The translations under genes and the position numbers were made by a program. The notes beneath the pieces were generated by a model, which ran no database searches, was not told the DNA's origin, and was given only the letters and a program-made list of their open reading frames with translations. From Anaerolineales bacterium (GTDB taxonomy: Bacteria > Chloroflexota > Anaerolineae > Anaerolineales > E44-bin32), in the NCBI GenBank assembly GCA_023144145.1, contig JAGLGG010000033.1:1-5040 (forward strand): a stretch of DNA of 5,040 nucleotides. The letters run 5' to 3'. This document shows positions 1 through 5,040 of this stretch, piece by piece; position 1 is the first letter of the stretch; each line of letters begins with the position of its first letter.

Positions 1-119
1 TGAGAGCGTGGCTGGCCGTCTTTGGCGCGGGTATCATTTGGTACTTTGTTGCGCGCGCGATCCGGCGTAGACAAGGTGTAAACATGGACGCACGCTTTGA
101 TGAGATCCCGATCGAATAG
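1..119 (+). CDS. C-terminal end of an APC-type amino acid permease (5' partial)
   Basis: The frame beginning at position 3 is open from the window edge to TAG at 117-119 and gives the last 38 residues of a protein. It starts with a hydrophobic, aromatic-rich stretch (LAVFGAGIIWYFVARA) that looks like the end of a final transmembrane helix. This is followed by a basic cluster (RAIRRRQG) and a short acidic tail ending in DEIPIE. A last helix, then R-x-R-R-R-Q-G, then a tail ending in E-I-P-x-E is the arrangement I know from the C-termini of bacterial APC-superfamily amino acid/polyamine permeases, so the product is most likely a plasma-membrane permease with a cytoplasmic C-terminus. The assignment rests on a short tail only; another multi-helix transporter is possible. 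It lies 235 nt upstream of the racemase gene on the same strand and might supply a substrate to the pathway, but hairpins in the gap make co-transcription uncertain. Confidence 0.65.
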   Translation, partial: RAWLAVFGAGIIWYFVARAIRRRQGVNMDARFDEIPIE

Positions 120-190
120 TTTCTTCCTGGAAACGGAAACTCATGGGCTGTGCAACCAATTTGCTTCCTGGCAAGAAAAGCAGTCTTGAG

Positions 191-227
191 GGAGACGGTA
201 AGAAACCTTGAAGGTCTTATAGTCTCC
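191..227. repeat. imperfect nested hairpin (37 nt)
   Basis: Three nested paired segments share one centre: GGAGAC (191-196) with GTCTCC (222-227), TAAGA (199-203) with TCTTA (215-219), and CCT (206-208) with AGG (212-214). They are separated by a symmetric 2-nt internal loop and a 2-nt bulge. As RNA this would fold into one rod of about 14 base pairs with a 3-nt loop. No run of T follows, so it is not a classical intrinsic terminator. It could be an mRNA-stability element, a processing site, part of a leader structure, or chance. Confidence 0.4.
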
Positions 228-252
228 GAAAAGCATGGTTAATCCTCTCATA

Positions 253-297
253 TTGGCGCTGCAGGTGAACAAATAAGATGAAAGCCTGCAGCGCCAA
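253..297. repeat. perfect 13-bp inverted repeat, possible operator or hairpin
   Basis: TTGGCGCTGCAGG at 253-265 is repeated as its exact reverse complement CCTGCAGCGCCAA at 285-297, separated by 19 nt. It lies 57 nt upstream of the racemase start. A perfect GC-rich 13-bp stem is unlikely by chance in 235 nt. The T-rich stretch downstream is interrupted (CGATTCTGGTCTTATTT), so termination would be inefficient at best. The centres of the arms are 32 bp apart, about three helical turns, which would also suit a dimeric regulator binding two sites on the same face of the DNA. Each arm carries CTGCAG. An operator, a weak terminator of the permease gene, or an attenuator-like hairpin are all possible; the sequence does not decide between them. 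Confidence 0.5.
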
Positions 298-354
298 CGA
301 TTCTGGTCTTATTTGATAAACTACATTAAGGCATCTCCGAAGGATTAGATACAT

Positions 355-1626
355 ATGAAAGTTAATTTGCTTTACGGAAAGATGGGAAAACCCGTCGAGT
401 TGCCAGATGAGCGTACTTTTGTAATTCGACCAAAAGACGTCGCGCCAATCACGGATGAAAAATCGGCTGTCTTTGAAGCCCTACGCGCTCCGATTGGAAG
501 TCCTCCTTTGAGTGAGATCGTAACTGCAGATGACACCGTAGCGATCGTTTTCAGTGATATCACTCGCCCAATGCCCTATCGCAGTGTCTTACCTCCATTG
601 ATGGATGAACTATCCACGGTGCCAGATAATCAGATCGTATTTATTAACGCCACCGGGACCCATCGGCCTAATACTCAAGAAGAGCTAGTCGAAATCCTTG
701 GGGATGAAATTGTCGATAGATTTCGCATCCACCAACATGACAGTAATGACGAGGCTAACCTTATTAATATAGGTAGCACATCAAAGGATCATGAAATTTG
801 GGTGAATCGAGAGTACATGGAGAGTTCGATACGTATCCTTACCGGCTTCATCGAGCCTCATTTATTCGCCGGGTTTAGCGGAGGACCGAAAGCGGTTCTA
901 CCAGGGATTGCGGGAGTAAAAAACATATTATCAAACCACGGATCTGAAATGATAGGAGATCCGAAATCGACTTTCACCTACACTAAAGGCAATCCTATTT
1001 GGGAGGAGATGTTGGAGGTCGCGACCCTTACGAACCCAACTTTTCTTCTAAACGTTACTCAGACAGAAGATCGACGGATCACCGGCGTGTTTGCCGGTGA
1101 ACTATCACAAGCGCATGAAAAAGGGGTTGAATTCTTAAAGCGCACAGCGATGATCCCTGTAGATGGATTGTTCGATATCGTGATCAGCACAGCAGGAGGC
1201 TATCCTCTTGACATTAATATGTATCAATCAGTTAAGGGCATCGCGGTGGCCGCCAATATTGTGAAGGATGGTGGTACGATCCTGCTGATAAGCGCATGTG
1301 AAGAAGGCTTGCCAGATTATGGTGAATATGGCGATATTATGCATGAGGCCGACACTCCACAAGACCTGCTGGGGATGATACACAGTCCTGGATTCTCAAT
1401 GCAGGACCAATGGGATGCTCAAATCCAAGCCCAGATATGCCACCGGGCGAAGCTTCACATCTACTCAGAGGGTTTAACCAATGAAGAAATTCGTCAAGTC
1501 TTTGGTATTCCGTGTCGGGATGTAGAATTTACAGTATTAGAACTCCTAAAGGAGTACGGACCCGGGTCACGGATCGCTGTTCTTCCAGTTGGAGCACTCG
1601 CAATTCCCTATGTAAAAGGTACTTAG
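355..1626 (+). CDS. larA: LarA-family nickel-dependent 2-hydroxyacid racemase/epimerase
   Basis: The 423-residue product matches the length (about 424) and layout of lactate racemase LarA (DUF2088 N-terminal domain plus LarA C-terminal domain), a cytoplasmic enzyme that inverts 2-hydroxyacids by hydride transfer to a nickel-pincer nucleotide (NPN) covalently bound to a lysine. Residues lining up with the L. plantarum active site are all visible: D68-I-T-R71 (D72/R75), G-T-H103-R (H108), E-P-H169 (H174), SGGPK179AVLPG (K184, NPN attachment), H195 (H200, nickel ligand) and Y290-Q291-x-x-K294 (Y294/Q295/K298). It should therefore be active. The substrate is open: the superfamily also includes racemases or epimerases of malate, phenyllactate, 2-hydroxyglutarate and sugar acids. 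The cofactor-building genes larB, larC and larE are not in the window and must lie elsewhere. The ATG is preceded by GAAGGA (339-344) at 10 nt. It probably heads an operon with the PreA-like pair and the Ldh2-like gene. Confidence 0.93.
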   Translation: MKVNLLYGKMGKPVELPDERTFVIRPKDVAPITDEKSAVFEALRAPIGSPPLSEIVTADDTVAIVFSDITRPMPYRSVLPPLMDELSTVPDNQIVFINATGTHRPNTQEELVEILGDEIVDRFRIHQHDSNDEANLINIGSTSKDHEIWVNREYMESSIRILTGFIEPHLFAGFSGGPKAVLPGIAGVKNILSNHGSEMIGDPKSTFTYTKGNPIWEEMLEVATLTNPTFLLNVTQTEDRRITGVFAGELSQAHEKGVEFLKRTAMIPVDGLFDIVISTAGGYPLDINMYQSVKGIAVAANIVKDGGTILLISACEEGLPDYGEYGDIMHEADTPQDLLGMIHSPGFSMQDQWDAQIQAQICHRAKLHIYSEGLTNEEIRQVFGIPCRDVEFTVLELLKEYGPGSRIAVLPVGALAIPYVKGT

Positions 1627-1646
1627 GGTAATCCGGAAAGATCAAT

Positions 1647-1739
1647 ATGAATTCTAAAGAAATCCTGAGCCGAAGTTTGTACCAATTTCATGGTTATTCT
1701 TTTCATGTTGATAAGAGTTTCGTGAGGAGCGGTGCATGA
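1647..1739 (+). CDS. possible 30-residue leader ORF overlapping the next start
   Basis: An ATG at 1647 opens a 30-codon frame whose TGA (1737-1739) overlaps the ATG of the next gene as ATGA (1736-1739), the typical layout for translational coupling. GGAAAG (1635-1640) lies 6 nt before the start as a possible weak ribosome site. The peptide begins MNSKEILSRSLYQ and ends in a basic stretch, VRSGA; it has no membrane segment or motif that I recognise. It fills most of the 109-nt gap between the racemase gene and PreA-like copy 1. Its last codons coincide with the strong GAGGAG site of the next gene, which alone could explain the overlap. A 30-codon open frame can easily arise by chance, so this is a candidate only. 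Confidence 0.2.
   Translation: MNSKEILSRSLYQFHGYSFHVDKSFVRSGA
1724..1729 (+). promoter_or_regulatory. ribosome binding site of PreA-like copy 1
   Basis: GAGGAG followed by CGGTGC and then ATG at 1736 gives a 6-nt spacing. The extended string TGAGGAGCGGT recurs in front of PreA-like copy 2 with the same spacing, which supports both starts and indicates that the leader was copied along with the gene. Confidence 0.8.
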
Positions 1740-2698
1740 GTAATTTACAAACCACGATCTTGGATATCACTTTTCCAAATCCTTTTATCTTGGCCTCCGG
1801 TCCGCCTACTGCAAAAGGGTCAATGGTCGTCGAGGCCTTCAAGGCGGGATGGGGTGGGGCGGTTCTGAAAACCATTGGGATGGTCCCGACCATACCCCCC
1901 AGCCCGAGAGTGCATGCTATGAGATCGGGCAAAGTGAAATGGGGCTTTCTCGATATTGAGCTCATCAGTGAGATGACGGTCGATCAATGGGGGGATCAGA
2001 TCGATATGATCCGTGATGCCTTTCCGAACCGCCCCATCATCGCCAGCATTATGGGCGAGGATAACCCAGATAGTTGGCAGGAGGTCGTGCGCCGGATTGA
2101 ACCCCATGGCGTGAATGCGTTTGAGATGAACGCCAGTTGCCCAAATTTCGCCGCTGTTGAAGAACGAGGGAGCAAGTTAGGGCAAGATCCAGAATCACTT
2201 GGTCAGGCGGTGAGTTGGGTGAGGGAAGCCACAACCCTACCCGTGATCGTTAAACTTACACCAAACGTCACCGACATTCTGCCTTTGGCACAAGCATCAG
2301 TGGATGCCGGGGCGGATGCATTTTGTGCCGGTAATAGTCTTTCCGGCATTGGTGGGATCGACCTTGAAACATTTTCGCCGCTGCCCTCGGTCGATGGCAT
2401 TGGCATCGTTGGTGGATATGGCGGACCCGGATTAAGGCCTGTGATGCTTCGGATTACGGCTGAGCTTGCTCAATCCACGCCACTCCACATATTTGGATGT
2501 GGTGGAGTCTCAAAATGGCAGGATGCTCTTGAGTACCTTGCATTAGGAGCGTCTGCCGTGCAAATCTGTACCGCCGTGATGTGGGAGGGCTTCCAGATTA
2601 TCGAAAAACTCACCAATGGCTTCACAAAGTATTTGGAGAAGCATCAATACGATTCTTTGGGAGAGGTTCAAGGGAGAGCACTACCGGAAAGCGCATAG
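1736..2698 (+). CDS. PreA/DHOD-like flavoprotein without ferredoxin domain, catalytic Cys present
   Basis: The 320-residue product is an FMN-binding TIM barrel of the dihydroorotate/dihydropyrimidine dehydrogenase family and resembles the barrel of E. coli PreA. Landmarks in order: FPNPFILASGPP (13-24), GWGGAVLKTIG (38-48, K45 at the flavin), IASIMGE (101-107), the active-site segment MNASCPNF (131-138) with catalytic-base candidate C135 and substrate residues N132 and S134, VKLTPNVTD (172-180), N200-S201 matching the substrate-binding N-T of the family, GGYGGPGLRPV (226-236), and GCGG (254-257) and GASAVQ (271-276) for FMN phosphate. Canonical PreA is about 411 residues and ends in a two-cluster ferredoxin domain; here the protein stops at GRALPESA, right where the barrel ends, and no Fe-S remnant follows. 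It therefore has no obvious electron route of its own. The intact neighbour that follows carries the missing domain. The true substrate (pyrimidine, other cyclic amide, or an unsaturated acid) cannot be read from the sequence. Confidence 0.88.
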   Translation: MSNLQTTILDITFPNPFILASGPPTAKGSMVVEAFKAGWGGAVLKTIGMVPTIPPSPRVHAMRSGKVKWGFLDIELISEMTVDQWGDQIDMIRDAFPNRPIIASIMGEDNPDSWQEVVRRIEPHGVNAFEMNASCPNFAAVEERGSKLGQDPESLGQAVSWVREATTLPVIVKLTPNVTDILPLAQASVDAGADAFCAGNSLSGIGGIDLETFSPLPSVDGIGIVGGYGGPGLRPVMLRITAELAQSTPLHIFGCGGVSKWQDALEYLALGASAVQICTAVMWEGFQIIEKLTNGFTKYLEKHQYDSLGEVQGRALPESA

Positions 2699-2759
2699 AA
2701 AAGACATTCATAATTTTCCTGTTGATCGAAACCATGGTCGTTAGTGGGTTTCTCAGGTT

Positions 2760-2765
2760 GAGGAG
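2760..2765 (+). promoter_or_regulatory. ribosome binding site deciding the start of PreA-like copy 2
   Basis: GAGGAG is followed by CGGTTG and ATG at 2772, a 6-nt spacing. A TTG codon directly before the ATG (2769) is in frame and could be called as the start, but it would sit only 3 nt from the site. The ATG at 2772 gives the same spacing as in copy 1 and makes the two proteins align from residue 1 without a gap, so 2772 is the better start. Confidence 0.8.
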
Positions 2766-2771
2766 CGGTTG

Positions 2772-3965
2772 ATGGCAGTATTAAGTATTAAGTTCTTGGG
2801 TATTGATTTTCCTAACCCCTTTATTCTCGCCTCGGGACCTCCCACTGCAGACTCAAGTCAAATTATCGGTGCTTTCCATTCCGGCTGGGGTGGGGCGGTC
2901 TTGAAAACCATCAGCCTTGTTCCCTCGAAACATCCTGCCTCGGAAGTACTCACAATTAGATCGGGTCGTCTCAGATGGGGATCTGTAGGTGTTGAATCGG
3001 TCAGCGACAAGAGTGTAGATCAATGGGGGGAGGAAATCGACCGCATTCGCGATTCGTTTCCAAATCGACCGCTTATTGCCAGCATTACAGGGGAGAACGC
3101 TCCCTCAAGCTGGATAGAGCTTGTCAGTCGGTTGCAGCAATTTCCAATCAACGCATTTGAACTGAATGCAGGTTATTCAAACTTCGAAGGTGATGTGGGA
3201 TTTGGGACAGAATTGGGGCAGGACATACAGACATTGGCAAAGGTTGTCGATTGGGTGAAAAGTGCATCGGACCTGCCCTTGATCGTAAAACTTTCCCCGA
3301 ACGTCACCGACATCATCCCCATCGCCCGTGCGGCAGTTGATGCAGGAGCGGACGCCTTTACGGCAACGAGCGGTCTTCTGGGCGTCGGCGGAGTTGACAC
3401 TTATTCACTAAAACCTTTGCCCTGGGAGAACGGTGTTGGTCTCTCAGGGGAATACACCGGGCCCGGGTTAAGGCCAGTTGCGCTGCGCTGGACGGCACTC
3501 ATCGCCAAATCCCTTTCAGCTCCGATCATTGGATGTGGCGGTGTATTCACATGGCAGGATGCGGCTGAATATTTCACCGTTGGTGCGAGTGCGGTTCAAA
3601 TTCATAACGCCGCTATCTGGGAGGGAATTCAGATCATTGATGACCTTAAATCGGGATTTGAGCGATACCTCGAGAGAATGAAGTTAAGCACCCCAAGTGA
3701 TCTCGTTGGTCGAGCATTACCACATATCGTTGGTTTCAACGATTTGGACTTAGATTTCAAATTAGTTGCCACATTAGATGAATCGGAGTGTATCGGTTGT
3801 GAGCTCTGCGTGCGCGTGTGTAACGATGGCGGGTTCCAGGCCATTTCGATGGTTGGCGATATTGCGAAAATTGATAATTCAAAATGTGACGGTTGTGGCT
3901 TGTGCATATACGTCTGCCCGCCAGATATTATGGAGATGGTGCCCAGGGATCAAATTGAGCGTTGA
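2772..3965 (+). CDS. PreA-like protein with two [4Fe-4S] ferredoxin clusters, catalytic Cys replaced by Tyr
   Basis: The 397-residue product has the full PreA layout: FMN TIM barrel (about 1-310) plus a C-terminal 2x[4Fe-4S] domain with C340-x2-C343-x2-C346-x3-C350 and C372-x2-C375-x2-C378-x3-C382-P. The sequence after the first cluster (C-N-D-G-G-F-Q-A-I) closely mirrors E. coli PreA. Barrel landmarks are shared with copy 1, residue for residue: FPNPFILASGPP, GWGGAVLKTI (K45), VKLSPNVTD, GPGLRPV, GCGG, GASAVQ. The substrate side has changed: the catalytic segment reads LNAGYSNF, so C135 is Tyr and S134 is Gly; N200 is Ser; and the C278-T279 of copy 1 is H-N. These positions are replaced in an otherwise well-kept, open gene, so decay is unlikely. 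FMN may still bind, but normal dihydropyrimidine chemistry is not expected. I infer an electron-transfer partner for copy 1. No PreT-like NAD(P)H subunit is in the window. Confidence 0.88.
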   Translation: MAVLSIKFLGIDFPNPFILASGPPTADSSQIIGAFHSGWGGAVLKTISLVPSKHPASEVLTIRSGRLRWGSVGVESVSDKSVDQWGEEIDRIRDSFPNRPLIASITGENAPSSWIELVSRLQQFPINAFELNAGYSNFEGDVGFGTELGQDIQTLAKVVDWVKSASDLPLIVKLSPNVTDIIPIARAAVDAGADAFTATSGLLGVGGVDTYSLKPLPWENGVGLSGEYTGPGLRPVALRWTALIAKSLSAPIIGCGGVFTWQDAAEYFTVGASAVQIHNAAIWEGIQIIDDLKSGFERYLERMKLSTPSDLVGRALPHIVGFNDLDLDFKLVATLDESECIGCELCVRVCNDGGFQAISMVGDIAKIDNSKCDGCGLCIYVCPPDIMEMVPRDQIER

Positions 3966-4013
3966 ATTGGATGAAGTTTGGCTTTGTAACGTCAACCTAT
4001 AAATAAACTCTGT

Positions 4014-4020
4014 AAGGAGG
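4014..4020 (+). promoter_or_regulatory. strong ribosome binding site deciding the start of the Ldh2-like gene
   Basis: AAGGAGG lies 1 nt from an ATG at 4022 and 7 nt from a second in-frame ATG at 4028. A 1-nt spacing is too short for normal initiation, so 4028 is the likely start and the longer form, with two extra residues, is unlikely. Confidence 0.8.
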
Positions 4021-4027
4021 CATGAAC

Positions 4028-5040
4028 ATGGCCGTTGTAAAAGAACAGGAGTTGACTTCAGTGTACATCAGCATCGCAGAGGCACTTGGCGCTCCCTCGG
4101 AAGAGGCTGAAGTGTTTGCCAATTGCATGGTGAGGGCAGACCTCAGGGGGATGTATACACAAGGAGCTGCGATAATACCCTACTCGGTCTGGATGATAGA
4201 GGAACGGCTGATGAGGTTTGGCGTTCCATTTAAGATTATCAAAGATGAGCCGGGGTTGGCGCTGGTGGATGGTGGCTACGGTGTCGGGGCTGTCGTCGCA
4301 ACCCGTGCCATGGATTTGGCAATAAAGAAGGCTCAAGCGGTTGGTGTCGGCTGTGTATGGGTGCAACATGGGGGCGACTTCATGATGACCGCCAACCATC
4401 CTTTACAAGCATTGGATCATGACATGGTCGGCATCACAATGCGTAATGAAAATCCACGAGTTGCGCCGTGGGGCGGAAGAGAGGCGTTCTTTTTCACCAA
4501 TCCCATTTCCGTAGCAATCCCAACTGCAGAGGAACCGCCGATCGTCATCGATACCGCTGGGGGTTCTTTCTCAGTCGGTCAGACCGTAATGGCTGCCAGA
4601 GATAATAGGCTTATGCCTTCTCCACACCTTGTAACCAGCTATGGAAAATACACGGACGATCCAACAAAAATCGTTGCTGATCCTGCGGATCGCGAGTCGG
4701 GTTTTACTGGAGGCATCGTGACATTGGGGCACAAGGGTTTAATGTGGTCCTTGATTATCGAACTGTTCTCAGGATTGCTTGCCGGCGTGAACACCTCCAA
4801 CTTTAACGATTACGAGCCGACGGCGGAGCGACCTTGGGATTCAGGTATGTTCCATATGGCGATCGATGTTTCCAAACTTCAGCCAATTGATGCATTCAAG
4901 GCAGCGACAGATGGGTTCGCTCGTGCGCTCCGAGCGGTGGAGCCTGCCGAAGGTTTCGAGAGTGTAATTGTTCCAGGTGATTTCGAGGCAGAAAATGAGA
5001 AGAAACGGAGAAAAGAGGGTATACCGCTCCGAGACGAGGA
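4028..5040 (+). CDS. Ldh2-family NAD(P)-dependent oxidoreductase with altered active site (3' partial)
   Basis: 337 codons are present before the window edge. The family (malate/L-lactate dehydrogenase type 2, ureidoglycolate dehydrogenase AllD, 2,3-diketogulonate reductase YiaK, sulfolactate dehydrogenase) is usually 330-360 residues, so only the very end is missing. Family landmarks in order: VRADLRG (35-41), LVDGGYGVGAVVA (79-91), the QHGG segment (113-116) with H114 where AllD/YiaK have H116, VAPWGG (145-150), FTNPISVAIP (156-165), VIDTAGGSFSVGQ (172-184), HKGLMWSLIIELFSGLLAG (235-253), and IVPGDFEAE near the end. The oddity is at 44-49: the near-universal S-H-G-x-x-R reads T-Q-G-A-A-I, losing the His and Arg thought to handle catalysis and the substrate carboxylate. 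The fold and cofactor regions look sound, so it is probably functional on an unusual substrate or with altered chemistry. It lies 62 nt after the PreA-like pair without a terminator and probably belongs to the same operon. Confidence 0.9.
   Translation, partial: MAVVKEQELTSVYISIAEALGAPSEEAEVFANCMVRADLRGMYTQGAAIIPYSVWMIEERLMRFGVPFKIIKDEPGLALVDGGYGVGAVVATRAMDLAIKKAQAVGVGCVWVQHGGDFMMTANHPLQALDHDMVGITMRNENPRVAPWGGREAFFFTNPISVAIPTAEEPPIVIDTAGGSFSVGQTVMAARDNRLMPSPHLVTSYGKYTDDPTKIVADPADRESGFTGGIVTLGHKGLMWSLIIELFSGLLAGVNTSNFNDYEPTAERPWDSGMFHMAIDVSKLQPIDAFKAATDGFARALRAVEPAEGFESVIVPGDFEAENEKKRRKEGIPLRDE

Larger units (their letters stand above)
120..354. other. intergenic region between permease and racemase genes
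   Basis: This 235-nt gap holds no convincing coding sequence. It contains two inverted repeats, described separately (191-227 and 253-297), and a weak 6-bp hairpin (AGTTTC 118-123 with GAAACT 136-141) that overlaps the permease stop codon. It also has minor direct repeats: GGAAAC twice in tandem at 129-140, and CTTCCTGG at 123-130 and 164-171. I could not find a clean -35/-10 pair with proper spacing. It is the longest gene-free stretch in the window and the natural place for the promoter and control site of the downstream gene group. Confidence 0.6.

Noticed and set aside
313..350. TTGATA (313-318) with TTAGAT (345-350) as a promoter for the racemase gene
   Set aside because: The spacer is 26 nt instead of about 17, and the -10 candidate lies just before the start codon, leaving no room for a leader with the GAAGGA site.
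1559..1568. GACCCGGGTC palindrome near the end of the racemase gene
   Set aside because: It lies within conserved coding sequence near the protein's end (G-P-G-S) and has no partner element; it is most simply a coincidence of codons.
355..1626. Annotation strictly as lactate racemase
   Set aside because: All catalytic residues fit LarA, but the superfamily acts on many hydroxyacids and sugar acids, and the neighbouring genes do not point to lactate; the family name is supported, the substrate is not.
2769..2771. TTG as start codon of PreA-like copy 2
   Set aside because: It would be only 3 nt after the GAGGAG site. The ATG at 2772 matches copy 1 in spacing and in protein alignment.
2581..2772. 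A 63-codon + strand frame overlapping the end of PreA-like copy 1 and the gap after it
   Set aside because: It mostly overlaps the coding end of copy 1 in another frame, and the peptide has no recognised motif. The TGATG junction with copy 2 arises from the shared ribosome-site sequence.
2772..3965. Copy 2 as a decaying pseudogene
   Set aside because: The frame is open over its full length, the FMN-binding residues and all eight cluster cysteines are intact, and it has a good ribosome site; the substitutions are confined to the substrate side.
372..4399. Several minus-strand open frames (for example 372-563, 1654-1965, 1820-2107, 3629-3907, 4058-4399)
   Set aside because: They lie largely or wholly within + strand genes with strong family matches, show no recognisable domain, and have no supporting ribosome sites; they are antisense shadows.

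Overview
The window reads as bacterial DNA of intermediate GC content with tightly packed genes, all on the + strand. I cannot place the organism firmly. The permease tail, the LarA-type racemase and the PreA-like enzymes together would suit an anaerobic or facultative bacterium, possibly Chloroflexota, but that is a guess from gene style, not from a marker gene. No RNA gene, mobile element, CRISPR array or replication origin is visible.

Layout: (1) positions 1-119 hold the last 38 codons of an amino-acid-permease-like membrane protein. (2) Positions 120-354 are a 235-nt intergenic stretch with a perfect 13-bp inverted repeat (253-297) and a second, imperfect nested hairpin (191-227). (3) 355-1626 encodes a LarA-family nickel-pincer racemase/epimerase with every catalytic position intact. 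(4) 1736-2698 and 2772-3965 encode two tandem PreA-like (dihydropyrimidine/dihydroorotate dehydrogenase family) flavoproteins, roughly half identical and aligned without gaps through most of the barrel. (5) 4028 to the window end encodes an Ldh2-family (malate/lactate/ureidoglycolate dehydrogenase) NAD(P)-dependent oxidoreductase, cut by the window edge close to its C-terminus.

Gaps between the last four genes are 109, 73 and 62 nt with no convincing terminator, so they probably form one transcription unit. Logically they give a 2-hydroxyacid (or sugar acid) racemase, an FMN/Fe-S reductase or dehydrogenase, and a hydroxyacid/ketoacid oxidoreductase: a small catabolic or reductive pathway for an unidentified chiral carboxylic acid.

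The most notable signal is complementary loss in the PreA pair. Copy 1 keeps the catalytic Cys and the substrate Asn but ends exactly where the ferredoxin domain should begin. Copy 2 keeps the two-cluster ferredoxin domain but has Tyr in place of the catalytic Cys and Ser in place of the substrate Asn. This suggests an obligate heteromer with one catalytic and one electron-transfer subunit. The Ldh2 protein has also lost the family's S-H-G-x-x-R signature. Two of the enzymes in the cluster therefore depart from their family's chemistry in the active site.
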